This document shows, piece after piece, positions 52,763 to 61,606 of a stretch of DNA of 64,000 nt. The notes under the pieces were generated by a model. That model ran no database searches. It saw only the letters and a program-made list of their open reading frames with translations, and was not told where the DNA came from. Location of the stretch: positions 1 through 64,000 of the forward strand of contig JBNKFV010000020.1 in assembly GCA_050289485.1 (NCBI GenBank), read 5' to 3'. A program made the position numbers and the translations under genes. The stretch comes from JBNKFV01 sp050289485. GTDB lineage: Bacteria > Pseudomonadota > Gammaproteobacteria > Pseudomonadales > Cellvibrionaceae. Numbering within the stretch: position 1 is the first letter of the stretch; each line of letters opens with the position of its first letter.

Positions 52763-53614
52763 TTACTGCGGAGATTGGGAGTCTGGGGTGACGACTATCT
52801 CAGTAGCATAGTCTTTGGGGCTGTTTTTGGCCCAGTGCATACGGTTGGGTATGGGCATGCCCATGCCAAGCCGTTGGCTGCCTGCCAGTGCATTCCACGT
52901 ATAGCGCAGCCCCTGATCTGCGGCTGAAGTCATACTTAGATTATGGGCTAGGTAGGCACTCACAGCGCTGGCCAATATATCGCTTTTGCCGTGACAGGTG
53001 ATGTTCAAACGTTGCCAGCGTTGGCTAAACAACAGACCATTGCTCCCGTACAGGCGTGTCTGGCTGAACTGATAATTTTCCTGGCAGCCATTAACCAGCA
53101 CATGTTCACAGCCAGTGTCGAGTAATACAGCAGCAGAGGCTTCCAGGTTGTCGGCGTTGGGTGTGAGATCGGTAATTTGTTTGGTGTAGGTAACGACCAG
53201 TTTGCTGATGGGAAAAATCAGATCAGCCAAGGCGGAGTAGAGCTGGCGTTCTGAGCTGGGGCGACGGTGGAGGTTCAGCATAGGATCAACCACAACAGGG
53301 ATGTTCGGGTAGTCGCGCAAAATAGTGTACACCGCCTCTACGGTGTCGGGGGTTGCCAGATAACCCAGTTTGATGACTTTTACCGGCATATCTTCAAGGA
53401 TGGCACGCGCCTGCTCTATCACAAACGTAGGGCTCATCAGGTATTTGTCTTTTACTGCCTGGGTGTCCCGTGCAGCCAAGCTGGTAATCACCGGTGTGCA
53501 ATGGCAGCCGAGACTGGCCATGGTTTCTATGTCTGCCGCTAAGCCGCCACCACCAGAAGGGTCATGGTAAGACAAGCTCATCACGGTAGGGCGGGTGTTC
53601 TCCAGAACCGACAT
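52763..53614 (-). CDS. ThiD-like protein with degenerate active site
   Basis: The 283-residue ribokinase-fold protein aligns with HMP/HMP-P kinase: DPSGGGGLAADIETMASLG near the start and VVVDPMLNL in the middle. Key motifs differ. The TPN-xx-E segment reads VTYTKQITDL, and the anion-hole GTGC motif reads HGKSDILASAVSA, so the catalytic Cys and Gly are missing. It may be a non-catalytic or altered relative of ThiD rather than a thiamine enzyme. The pseudomonad gene order thiD-thiE-hemL suggests descent from thiD, but thiE is absent here. GGAG lies before the ATG at 53614. Confidence 0.75.
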   Translation of the reverse strand: MSVLENTRPTVMSLSYHDPSGGGGLAADIETMASLGCHCTPVITSLAARDTQAVKDKYLMSPTFVIEQARAILEDMPVKVIKLGYLATPDTVEAVYTILRDYPNIPVVVDPMLNLHRRPSSERQLYSALADLIFPISKLVVTYTKQITDLTPNADNLEASAAVLLDTGCEHVLVNGCQENYQFSQTRLYGSNGLLFSQRWQRLNITCHGKSDILASAVSAYLAHNLSMTSAADQGLRYTWNALAGSQRLGMGMPIPNRMHWAKNSPKDYATEIVVTPDSQSPQ

Positions 53615-53672
53615 AGCAAACTCCAAATGATTAATGCGTTAGGTAATTATAGAACGATTGCACCCTGGCAGG

Positions 53673-54095
53673 CTAAAAGGGCTTTACCACCACTAAAATA
53701 ACAATGGCGAGCAAGGCGAGTACAGGTAATTCGTTAAAAATACGAAAATACACATGGTTACGTGTGTTTTTATTATCTCTGAACGCTCGTAGATGGGCAC
53801 CACAGATAAACTGATAAATCACCAGTAATACTACCAGCAGCAGTTTGCCATGAAACCACCCTGAGCTGAGGTAATACGTACTATTAAAACTGAACAGCCA
53901 GCCGCCCAGGGCCAGGGTGGCGATCATCGAGGGCATGGCAATGCCCCGATACAATTTGCGTTCCATGATTTTGAAGCGTTCATCGCTGATATCGTCTTTT
54001 GCCATGCTGTGATAAACAAACAAGCGGGGTAAATAGAATAATGCGGCGAACCATGTCACCACGGCAATAATATGAAAGGCTTTTACCCACAACAT
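53673..54095 (-). CDS. hemJ: Protoporphyrinogen IX oxidase HemJ
   Basis: The 140-residue membrane protein has four helices and the family hallmark KAFHIIAVVTWFAALFYLPR, including the conserved His near residue 8 and Arg in LPRLFVYH. HemJ oxidises protoporphyrinogen IX to protoporphyrin IX in bacteria lacking HemG/HemY; by ligand pattern it binds heme b. It is close to hemL, another tetrapyrrole gene, and divergent from nrdR. Confidence 0.9.
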   Translation of the reverse strand: MLWVKAFHIIAVVTWFAALFYLPRLFVYHSMAKDDISDERFKIMERKLYRGIAMPSMIATLALGGWLFSFNSTYYLSSGWFHGKLLLVVLLVIYQFICGAHLRAFRDNKNTRNHVYFRIFNELPVLALLAIVILVVVKPF

Positions 54096-54238
54096 GTTTG
54101 TCCTCGCTTTGGTTTGTCTGTTGGCACTATGCCATTGTATTTCAAGGCTATTTGCGCCTAAAGACGTGGTTTTAACCGTTTTTATGCTAATATGCGCGCA
54201 ATTTTCTCGCTGACTGGCTGCCGGGAGGCTATCTACTC

Positions 54239-54712
54239 ATGCATTGTCCATTTTGCAGTACGGCAGACACCAAAGTGATCGATTCGCGTTTGGTTGCCGA
54301 TGGTGATCAAGTGCGTCGTCGCCGTCAATGTCAATCGTGCCAAGAACGCTTCACAACGTATGAAGTTGCCGAGTTGTTAATGCCCCGCGTGGTCAAACAA
54401 GACGGCACCCGCGAGCCGTTTGATGAGGCTAAACTGCGGGCTGGGCTGCAGCGTGCGCTCGAGAAGCGGCCTGTGAGTACCGAAGCCATAGAATTGGCGG
54501 TTAATCAGATTAAGCACTATCTGCAGGCGACCGGGGAACGGGAAGTGCCCTCGCGTGTGATTGGTGAGCAGGTGATGAGTAACCTGCGTGAGCTTGATGA
54601 AGTGGCCTATGTGCGCTTTGCGTCCGTATATCGTCAATTCAAAGACCTCAACGAATTTCGCCAGGAAATTGATCGCCTGGAACGCTTTGAAAAACCTGAT
54701 ACACCTGCCTGA
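54239..54712 (+). CDS. nrdR: Transcriptional repressor NrdR
   Basis: NrdR represses ribonucleotide reductase genes by sensing ATP/dATP. The 157-residue protein has an N-terminal zinc ribbon (CPFC, then RRRQCQSCQERFTTYE) and an ATP-cone domain (VVKQDGTREPFDEAKL, about 50-140). It is the first gene of a long plus-strand operon, two bases before ribD, as in many gammaproteobacteria. Confidence 0.97.
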   Translation: MHCPFCSTADTKVIDSRLVADGDQVRRRRQCQSCQERFTTYEVAELLMPRVVKQDGTREPFDEAKLRAGLQRALEKRPVSTEAIELAVNQIKHYLQATGEREVPSRVIGEQVMSNLRELDEVAYVRFASVYRQFKDLNEFRQEIDRLERFEKPDTPA

Positions 54713-54714
54713 TT

Positions 54715-55836
54715 ATGCCTGTTTCGCGACTTGATACCCAATGGATGGCTCGTGCTATTCAGCTGGCGAAGTTCGGTTTATACACCACCTCGCCCAATCC
54801 CCGGGTTGGCTGTGTGTTGGTGAACCAAACTGGCGAGCAAGTGGCAGAAGGCTGGCACCAATGGGCCGGGCAGGGGCATGCAGAAGTTAATGCTCTGCGC
54901 GCGGCTGGTATCCAGGCGCAGGGCACAACCGCTTATGTTACGCTGGAACCTTGCCAGCATACGGGGCGCACTGGCCCCTGTTGCGAAGCACTTATCCAGG
55001 CTGGGGTGAGCCGCGTAGTTTATGGTATGCAAGACCCTAATCCACAAGTGGCCGGCGGTGGCTTGGCGCGCTTGCGCGAGGCCGGAGTGGTGGTTGATGG
55101 GCCCGTACTAGAAAGCTGTTGTGAGGCCCTTAATCCCGGATTTATCAAGCGCATGCGCGCGGGCAGGCCTTACGTACGCTGCAAGCTGGCGATGAGCCTC
55201 GACGGTAGAACGGCCATGGCCAGCGGTGAGAGTCAATGGATTACCGGCTCGGCTGCACGGGCCGACGTGCAGGCGCTGCGTGCCCGCAGTTGTGCAGTGG
55301 TTACCGGAGTTGATACCGTAGTACATGACAATGCGCGCCTTAATGTACGCGACGGTGTTTACCCTGCGCCGGTGCGGCAGCCGTTGCGGGTGTTGTTAGA
55401 TACTACCGGTAAGGCACCGGCAAATGCCGCATTTTTTAGCCAAAACAGCCCTTTTTGGTGGGTGACTGGCGAGGGTGTTAATTTACCTGTGTCGGTACTC
55501 AAGCAAGAGGGCGCTGCCCATAAAACGTTGACCGTTAGCAATGATCGCCTCAACCTTGAGCAACTGTTGCAGTCTTTGGGGCAGGCACAGTGTAATGAAG
55601 TGCTGATTGAGGCAGGCGCCACCTTGGCAGGTAGTTTTGTGGCTGCCGGTCTCGTCGATGAGCTTATTATTTATATGGCACCGACCCTGATGGGCAGTGA
55701 TGCGCGGCCTTTACTGGCATTGCCGCTGGCGCAGATGAGTGAACAACGTCCGTTGACCATTGCCGATATCCGCGCAGTGGGCAATGACTGGCGAATTACC
55801 GCCACGCCTGCACAGAATGATGTTAACAGACCCTAA
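54715..55836 (+). CDS. ribD: Bifunctional riboflavin deaminase/reductase RibD
   Basis: RibD performs the second and third steps of riboflavin synthesis. The N-terminal deaminase domain (about 1-145) has zinc ligands in GHAEVNAL and PCQHTGRTGPCC. The C-terminal reductase domain (about 148-365) has RPYVRCKLAMSLDGRTA and GSGDR-like ends in LLIEAG-type segments (VLIEAGATLAGSFV). It has 373 residues, near the usual length. It lies directly between nrdR and ribE. Confidence 0.95.
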   Translation: MPVSRLDTQWMARAIQLAKFGLYTTSPNPRVGCVLVNQTGEQVAEGWHQWAGQGHAEVNALRAAGIQAQGTTAYVTLEPCQHTGRTGPCCEALIQAGVSRVVYGMQDPNPQVAGGGLARLREAGVVVDGPVLESCCEALNPGFIKRMRAGRPYVRCKLAMSLDGRTAMASGESQWITGSAARADVQALRARSCAVVTGVDTVVHDNARLNVRDGVYPAPVRQPLRVLLDTTGKAPANAAFFSQNSPFWWVTGEGVNLPVSVLKQEGAAHKTLTVSNDRLNLEQLLQSLGQAQCNEVLIEAGATLAGSFVAAGLVDELIIYMAPTLMGSDARPLLALPLAQMSEQRPLTIADIRAVGNDWRITATPAQNDVNRP

Positions 55837-55852
55837 CGTTAGAGAGATTGAG

Positions 55853-56515
55853 ATGTTTACTGGCATTATCGAAGCTGTGGGGCAGATAACGGCCCTTGAA
55901 CGCAAACAGGGCGATGTACGGTTGCGAGTAAAAACCGGCAAGCTTGATTTGGGTGACGTAAAACTCGGTGACTCCATTGCCACCAATGGGGTGTGTTTGA
56001 CTGTTGTTGGACTTCCTGGCGACGGCTATTGGGCCGATGTGTCGGTAGAAACCCTTACCCACACCACCGTGGGCCAGTGGTCGGTGGGTACACCGGTTAA
56101 TCTGGAGAAGGCCCTTACGCCAGAAACCCGTTTGGGCGGACACATTGTCAGCGGGCATGTTGATGGTGTGGGTGAGGTGGTGGGGCGTCAGAGCGATGCC
56201 CGTGCTGAGCGTTTTCGCATTAAAGCGCCTGCGGCGCTGGCCAAATATATTGCCCACAAAGGGTCTATCACGGTTGATGGCACCAGTTTGACGGTCAATG
56301 CGGTTGATGGCGACGTTTTTGAATTGGCGATAGTGCCGCACACGTTGCAGGAAACCACCATCGCCGATTACAACGTGGGTACCCAGGTGAACCTGGAAGT
56401 AGACCTGATTGCCCGTTATCTTGAACGGTTGTTGCTCGGTGACAATGCGGCTGTCTCGACGTCGGCATCGGGTGTCACCGAACAACTGCTGGCGGAGCAT
56501 GGTTTTTTAAAGTAA
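55853..56515 (+). CDS. ribE: Riboflavin synthase alpha chain
   Basis: The enzyme dismutates 6,7-dimethyl-8-ribityllumazine to riboflavin. From ATG 55853 the protein has 220 residues with the standard start MFTGIIEAVGQI and two similar lumazine-binding repeats (about 1-97 and 98-200; each contains a GDSIATNGVCLTV or GSITVDGTSLTVN segment). AGAGAG precedes the start. An in-frame upstream extension overlaps ribD and is not used. It is the third gene in the operon. Confidence 0.95.
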   Translation: MFTGIIEAVGQITALERKQGDVRLRVKTGKLDLGDVKLGDSIATNGVCLTVVGLPGDGYWADVSVETLTHTTVGQWSVGTPVNLEKALTPETRLGGHIVSGHVDGVGEVVGRQSDARAERFRIKAPAALAKYIAHKGSITVDGTSLTVNAVDGDVFELAIVPHTLQETTIADYNVGTQVNLEVDLIARYLERLLLGDNAAVSTSASGVTEQLLAEHGFLK

Positions 56516-56617
56516 TCGAGTAAACAGTACGATAATTATTACCAAATACTGGTTGAACATCGTGCCGGTATCAGCACAATGGCACCCGCATAAACGGTCC
56601 ACATAAATAGGTTGGGT

Positions 56618-57733
56618 ATGGAATTAAATTCGGTAGAAGAACTGATTGACGATATTCGTCAGGGCAAGATGGTTATTCTGATGGATGATGAAGATCGTGA
56701 AAATGAAGGCGATCTCATTATCGCGGCTGAACAGGTTAGACCTGAAGATATCAATTTTATGGCGAAGTATGCTCGCGGGCTGATTTGTCTGACGTTAACC
56801 GCCGAGCGCTGCAAACAGCTCGACTTGCCATTAATGGTGTCTGACAACCGTGCACAGCACAGCACTAACTTTACTATCTCGATAGAAGCGGCAGAAGGTG
56901 TGACTACCGGCATCTCGGCGGCCGACCGTGCACGCACGGTAAGGGCTGCGGTTGCCCGCGAAGCACGCCCGGTGGATATTGTTCAGCCTGGGCATATTTT
57001 TCCCTTGATGGCTCAGCCGGGTGGCGTATTGAACCGTGCCGGTCATACAGAGGCGGGCTGTGATCTGGCGCGCCTGGCGGGTTTTGAGGCGTCGTCGGTA
57101 ATTGTTGAGATCATGAACGAAGACGGCACCATGGCACGGCGTCCGGATCTTGAGCAGTTTGCCAAAGATCACGGCTTAAAAATCGGTACCATTTCAGACT
57201 TGATTCATTACCGGTCGGTAAAAGAAAAAACCGTCGAATGTATCAATGAGCGCACCGTGGATACCCTGTATGGTACCTGCCAGTTGCGCACTTACCGCGA
57301 TATCGCTCGTGATGAAGTGCACTTCGCACTGATTAAAGGTGAAATTAGTGGTGATGTTCCCGTGCCTGTGCGTGTACATGTACTCGACAGTGCGCGTGAT
57401 GTACTAACGATTCAGCGTGATTCTGACAAACAATTCAAACCCTGGACTTTCCACGAAGCCATGTCGCATATCGGCCAGACAGGGTTGGGGGTTGTGGTAT
57501 TAATTTGCCACCCGGAAACGGCGCATACCATTGAGCAAAGTATTGACTGGATTTTATCCGGCAAACGCTCGCGCCCCTCTCAGGAGATGGTGTATCGGCA
57601 AGTAGGAACCGGGGCGCAGATTCTCCGTGACATTGGTGTACGAAAAATTACCGCCCTGGCGGCACCGTTGAAATTTACCGGTATGTCGGGCTTCGATCTG
57701 GAAATTGTCGAGCGACTGGATTGCCCGCAATAG
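56618..57733 (+). CDS. ribBA: 3,4-dihydroxy-2-butanone 4-phosphate synthase with degenerate GTP cyclohydrolase II domain
   Basis: The N-terminal RibB domain (about 1-200) is complete: MDDEDRENEGDLIIAAE, DRARTVRAA and RAGHTEAGCDLARLAG. The C-terminal domain (about 205-371) has the RibA fold, but where zinc Cys residues and CDCG belong it reads VRVHVLDSARDVL, so it cannot bind the catalytic zinc. The complete RibA encoded at 60916-61533 must supply GTP cyclohydrolase II. The start is ATG 56618, with AGGTTGGGT upstream; the TTG six bases earlier is less likely. Confidence 0.92.
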   Translation: MELNSVEELIDDIRQGKMVILMDDEDRENEGDLIIAAEQVRPEDINFMAKYARGLICLTLTAERCKQLDLPLMVSDNRAQHSTNFTISIEAAEGVTTGISAADRARTVRAAVAREARPVDIVQPGHIFPLMAQPGGVLNRAGHTEAGCDLARLAGFEASSVIVEIMNEDGTMARRPDLEQFAKDHGLKIGTISDLIHYRSVKEKTVECINERTVDTLYGTCQLRTYRDIARDEVHFALIKGEISGDVPVPVRVHVLDSARDVLTIQRDSDKQFKPWTFHEAMSHIGQTGLGVVVLICHPETAHTIEQSIDWILSGKRSRPSQEMVYRQVGTGAQILRDIGVRKITALAAPLKFTGMSGFDLEIVERLDCPQ

Positions 57734-57774
57734 TCGCGGTTGTGACGAACACTTAAGTACAGAAAAACGAGACG

Positions 57775-58251
57775 ATGATGAAAAATATACATGTAATTGA
57801 AGGTGATTTTAAAGCCTGTAGTGGTAAGTACGCGCTGTTAGTCAGTCGCTGGAATAGCTTCGTGGTGGAATCTTTAAAAGAAGGCGCACTGGATACACTG
57901 CGCCGCCATGGTGTGGATGAGGAAAATATCACCATCTATTACGCGCCGGGGGCGTTTGAATTTCCGCTCGCGGCACAAAAAATTGTAGCCACCGGCAAGT
58001 TCGATGCGGTGATTGCCTTGGGTGCTGTGATTCGTGGTGGTACGCCGCATTTTGATTATGTTGCGGGTGAGTGCACCAAGGGCTTGGCGCAGGTGTCTTT
58101 GAATGCAGGAGTTCCGGTAACCTTCGGTGTATTAACGGTAGATTCTATCGAGCAGGCGATTGAACGCTCTGGCACCAAGGCTGGTAACAAAGGTGAAGAA
58201 GCCGCGAAAACTGCCTTAGAAATGGTTTCTTTACTGGGTAAAATTGGTTAA
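57775..58251 (+). CDS. ribH: 6,7-dimethyl-8-ribityllumazine synthase
   Basis: The enzyme joins the RibB and RibD products to form lumazine. The 158-residue protein has ALLVSRWNSFVVESL, the substrate site YAPGAFEFPLAAQKI and ALGAVIRGGTPHFDYV, including the catalytic His in HFDYV. Two consecutive ATGs precede KNIHVIEGD. The next gene, nusB, follows within about 20 bases. Confidence 0.96.
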   Translation: MMKNIHVIEGDFKACSGKYALLVSRWNSFVVESLKEGALDTLRRHGVDEENITIYYAPGAFEFPLAAQKIVATGKFDAVIALGAVIRGGTPHFDYVAGECTKGLAQVSLNAGVPVTFGVLTVDSIEQAIERSGTKAGNKGEEAAKTALEMVSLLGKIG

Positions 58252-58273
58252 TCGCTTGAGTACCCGACAATCC

Positions 58274-58717
58274 ATGAATATTAATGTTGCTACCCGCCGC
58301 AAGGCTCGCCACTACGCTATGCAGGCTTTGTATCAATGGCAAATGGCTCAGGCCCCCCTCAATGTGATTGAGACAGAATTTCGTACCGACAACGATATGA
58401 GTCATGTCGATGTGGCGTATTTTCACGATATTCTGCACGGTGTGCCTGCCAAGCTTGCAGAGCTTGAAGACGCTTTTTCCGGTTATTTAACTGAGCGCAG
58501 TGTGACAGAGCTTGATCCTGTCACGCTGGCACTATTGCGTATGGCGACCTACGAGCTGAAGTTTCGTATCGATGTGCCTTACAAAGTAGTGATCAATGAG
58601 GCTGTTGCCTTAGCGAAAAAGTTTGGCGCTACTGATAGCCATAAATTTATCAACGGCGTGCTGGATAAAGCCGCTGCCACTTTGCGTAAGGTAGAAGTTG
58701 CTGCTGCACGCAAGTAA
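58274..58717 (+). CDS. nusB: Transcription antitermination factor NusB
   Basis: The all-helical 147-residue protein matches NusB: RRKARHYAMQALYQWQMA at the N-terminus and VINEAVALAKKFGATDSHKF, then INGVLDKAA near the end. It binds boxA RNA with NusE (S10) for rRNA transcription. I chose ATG 58274; upstream TTG codons overlapping the ribH end (58244 and 58256) are possible starts. Confidence 0.95.
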   Translation: MNINVATRRKARHYAMQALYQWQMAQAPLNVIETEFRTDNDMSHVDVAYFHDILHGVPAKLAELEDAFSGYLTERSVTELDPVTLALLRMATYELKFRIDVPYKVVINEAVALAKKFGATDSHKFINGVLDKAAATLRKVEVAAARK

Positions 58718-58732
58718 TAACGCTTAACGCCT

Positions 58733-59689
58733 ATGACAGAATTTGAACTGATCGAACAGTTTTTCTCGGGTGAGTCCGGTGCAGCAGATGTCGCACTGGG
58801 CATTGGTGATGACTGTGCATTGTTGTTACCGCCACCGGGTGAGCAGCTGGCAGTATCGGCAGATACGCTGGTTGCCGACGTTCACTTTCCTGTCGACGGC
58901 GACCCTGAACTGATCGGGGAGCGGGCGCTGCGCGTTGCGGTCAGTGACCTCGCCGCCATGGGTGCAGCACCCCGCTGGTTTACCCTTTCTCTTACGCTGC
59001 CAAATGCTGATCCCCATTGGGTGGAAAATTTTGCTTATGGTTTGCAGTCCGCAGCTAAGAGCTGCGGCATTACCCTGGTCGGTGGTGACACCACCAAAGG
59101 GCCGCTGACGATCGGCGTGCAGGTGATGGGTACTCTGCCTAAAGGTAGCGCATTGGTTCGTAAAGGCGCGTTACCGGGTGATGTGGTATTTGTCAGTGGA
59201 CCATTAGGCGATGCAGCAGCAGCGCTGGCGACCATAAAGCAACAGTGGCAGCCAGCAGCGGCCGATATTTCCTACCTGCTTGATCGTTATTACAAACCCG
59301 AGCCTCAATGGGTATTGGGGCTGGCCCTGAGAGGTCTAGCCAGTGCTGCCATTGATATTTCCGATGGGCTGTTGCAAGACCTCGGTCATATCTGTCGTGC
59401 CAGTGGCGTGGGAGCCATTATTGAATACGAGCGCCTGCCGTTGTCTACAGCTGTTGCGTCATGCCCAGATGCTAGCCAAGAGATCAGTTGGGCCCTCAGC
59501 GGGGGTGATGATTACCACCTGTGTTTCACGGTGCCTCGCGAAAGATTGTTGGCGTTTGAGGAAACCATGGAAGCTAACGGTTTTGTGCCAACGGCGATTG
59601 GGGAGATTGTTCAGGGTGATGACGTAACTTGCCTCAAGGATGGTCAGTTGGTGCAGTTAGCTCAGACCGGCTACAACCACTTTGGATAA
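58733..59689 (+). CDS. thiL: Thiamine-monophosphate kinase ThiL
   Basis: ThiL phosphorylates thiamine phosphate to thiamine diphosphate. The 318-residue protein belongs to the PurM/HypE ATP-binding family: IGDDCALLLPP, SADTLVADVHFPVD, AVSDLAAMGAAPRW and IDISDGLLQDLGHIC, with the acidic metal ligands in place. It lies between nusB and pgpA in the conserved order. Confidence 0.95.
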   Translation: MTEFELIEQFFSGESGAADVALGIGDDCALLLPPPGEQLAVSADTLVADVHFPVDGDPELIGERALRVAVSDLAAMGAAPRWFTLSLTLPNADPHWVENFAYGLQSAAKSCGITLVGGDTTKGPLTIGVQVMGTLPKGSALVRKGALPGDVVFVSGPLGDAAAALATIKQQWQPAAADISYLLDRYYKPEPQWVLGLALRGLASAAIDISDGLLQDLGHICRASGVGAIIEYERLPLSTAVASCPDASQEISWALSGGDDYHLCFTVPRERLLAFEETMEANGFVPTAIGEIVQGDDVTCLKDGQLVQLAQTGYNHFG

Positions 59690-59699
59690 CGAAAACACC

Positions 59700-60185
59700 A
59701 TGAACCAATCCGAACTTGTCAAAAACGTGGTTCGCCATCCGGTGCATTGGTTTGCATTCGGTTTTGGTAGTGGTTTGTCGCCGGTGGCGCCGGGTACGTT
59801 TGGTACCCTGATGGCGGTTCCGTTTTATTATTTCTTGCAAGATTTATCATTGTTGTCATACGCACTGTTTGTACTGATAACCGCTATGTTGGGTATTTAT
59901 TTTTGTGGTCGAAGTTCGCAATTGCTGGGCGTGCACGATCATGGTGGTATCGTTTGGGACGAAATGGTCGGTTATTGGTTAACCATGATGTTTGCCCCAA
60001 AAGGCTGGCAATGGATGCTGGCAGGTTTTGTGCTGTTTCGTATTTTCGACATCGTAAAACCTTGGCCAATCAGTGTTGCCGACAAACGGGTACATGGTGG
60101 CTTAGGTATTATGCTCGACGATATATTGGCTGCATTCCTTGCCATGGCCTTTCTTGGGCTGGGCACTTATGTGTTTGCGGTATAA
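59700..60185 (+). CDS. pgpA: Phosphatidylglycerophosphatase A
   Basis: PgpA dephosphorylates phosphatidylglycerophosphate to phosphatidylglycerol in the inner membrane. The 161-residue protein has GFGSGLSPVAPGTFGTL, DHGGIVWDEMVGYW and FRIFDIVKPWPI, with several membrane helices. From ATG 59700 it begins ten bases after the thiL stop; a TTG at 59682 is less likely. It ends the nrdR-rib-nusB-thiL block. Confidence 0.93.
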   Translation: MNQSELVKNVVRHPVHWFAFGFGSGLSPVAPGTFGTLMAVPFYYFLQDLSLLSYALFVLITAMLGIYFCGRSSQLLGVHDHGGIVWDEMVGYWLTMMFAPKGWQWMLAGFVLFRIFDIVKPWPISVADKRVHGGLGIMLDDILAAFLAMAFLGLGTYVFAV

Positions 60186-60197
60186 CAGTGGGAATGG

Positions 60198-60848
60198 ATG
60201 TCTATGAAAAAGTTAATCGCAGTTGCCCTGTGTTGTGCAAGCCTGGGTGCTTCTGTTATCACCTATGCGCTTGATGTTGAAGTTAAAGGGCTGTTTAAAA
60301 ATGCTGCTGTACTGATTATTGACGGTGAGCAATATTTGTTAAAGACGGGCGCTAAAAGCCCCGAAGGCGTAAGGTTGGTATCTGCCAATAGTCGTGAGGC
60401 CGTGATCGACATCGATGGCGTTAAACGCACGGTAGGGGTGTCGCAGCGTATTTCCAGTCGGTTTACTGTTGCCCAGGGGCGCGAGGTCAGGCTGGCGCAG
60501 AGCCGTGGTGGGCATTACATCACCCCGGGGCGTATTAACGGGTTACCCGTCGAGTTTATGGTAGACACGGGCGCAACGTATGTGGCAATGAATTTATCCA
60601 CAGCAAAAAAACTGGGGATTAACTATCGTGCAGGTGAGGAAGGTCACACACGAACAGCCAATGGCGTTGTGACCGTGTATAACGTTTTGCTCGATAAAGT
60701 GTCGGTAGGTGAAGTTGAGGTTCGACATGTACGTGCCAGTATCACCCTGACCGACTTTCCGCAGACTATTCTGCTAGGCAACAGTTATTTAAGCCGGGTA
60801 AACATGACCCGCGACCATGGGGTGTTGATTCTATCCACCCAAAAATAA
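60198..60848 (+). CDS. Periplasmic retropepsin-like aspartic protease
   Basis: The 216-residue protein has an N-terminal signal peptide (about 1-25) and an unclassified middle part. The C-terminal domain (about 100-215) has the clan AA protease pattern: VEFMVDTGATYVAMN with the catalytic Asp in DTGA and ILLGNSYLSR. Members of this group act as homodimers; substrates are unknown. It begins 12 bases after pgpA, so it is probably co-transcribed. Confidence 0.85.
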   Translation: MSMKKLIAVALCCASLGASVITYALDVEVKGLFKNAAVLIIDGEQYLLKTGAKSPEGVRLVSANSREAVIDIDGVKRTVGVSQRISSRFTVAQGREVRLAQSRGGHYITPGRINGLPVEFMVDTGATYVAMNLSTAKKLGINYRAGEEGHTRTANGVVTVYNVLLDKVSVGEVEVRHVRASITLTDFPQTILLGNSYLSRVNMTRDHGVLILSTQK

Positions 60849-60915
60849 TCAACCGGTTCGTCTAATACCTGCCTGCTTACGTATAAGCCCGCAGGTAAAT
60901 AAATAGAGGTCTTCA

Positions 60916-61533
60916 GTGACAGTAAATTACGTAGAGTCTTCGAAGTTGCCAACCCCTTGGGGCGTGTTTGATATGCATGGCTTTGAGGATACCGAGAACG
61001 GCAAAGAGCATGTTGTGTTAACCCTCGGTGATGTAAAGCGCGGTGGGCCGGTGTTGGCGCGGGTACATTCAGAGTGTTTAACCGGGGATGCACTGTTCAG
61101 TTTGCGTTGTGACTGTGGTGCTCAGTTGCAGGCAGCATTGCATAAGATTGCGGTAGAGGGGCGTGGCGCGATTTTTTATCTGCGCCAGGAAGGGCGAGGC
61201 ATTGGCTTGCTTAACAAAATCAAAGCATATCACTTGCAAGATTGTGGCGCCGATACTGTTGAGGCCAATGAACAGCTGGGTTTTGGTGCAGATATACGCG
61301 ATTACTCCATCCTCAAACCGATGCTGGAGCACTTTGGTATCAGCGAATTAAAATTGATGACCAATAACCCCCGCAAAGTGGCTGCATTAACTGATTTGGG
61401 AATCAAGGTATCGGAGCGTTTGGCGCACGAAACCGGGCGTAACCCACACAATGCCCGTTATCTGGAAACGAAAAAGGGCAAGCTGGGGCATTTGTTTAAT
61501 GATGACGAGAATACATCTGGGAACGAGGAGTGA
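60916..61533 (+). CDS. ribA: GTP cyclohydrolase II
   Basis: RibA opens GTP to the first riboflavin precursor. The 205-residue protein is complete: zinc ligands in HSECLTGDALFSLRCDCG, the RQEGRGIGL loop, YSILKPMLEHFG and MTNNPRKVAAL. It starts with GTG 60916, with AGAGGT upstream. It compensates for the defective RibA domain of RibBA in the same region. Confidence 0.96.
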   Translation: MTVNYVESSKLPTPWGVFDMHGFEDTENGKEHVVLTLGDVKRGGPVLARVHSECLTGDALFSLRCDCGAQLQAALHKIAVEGRGAIFYLRQEGRGIGLLNKIKAYHLQDCGADTVEANEQLGFGADIRDYSILKPMLEHFGISELKLMTNNPRKVAALTDLGIKVSERLAHETGRNPHNARYLETKKGKLGHLFNDDENTSGNEE

Positions 61534-61575
61534 GTCGGCTAATCATTAACTAGCAATGCAAACAGGGTTTTATGC

Positions 61576-61606
61576 ATCGGCGGCTATATAGCCGCCGATT
61601 TTTTTC
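61576..61606 (+). terminator. Rho-independent terminator of ribA, overlapping the end of dxs
   Basis: ATCGGCGGCT (61576-61585) pairs with AGCCGCCGAT (61590-61599), loop ATAT, followed by T7 on the plus strand. Its left arm contains the last codons and stop of the convergent dxs gene. Confidence 0.88.

Noticed and set aside
56516..56617. Possible FMN riboswitch before ribBA
   Set aside because: The conserved RFN core words are not present, and the gap is too short.
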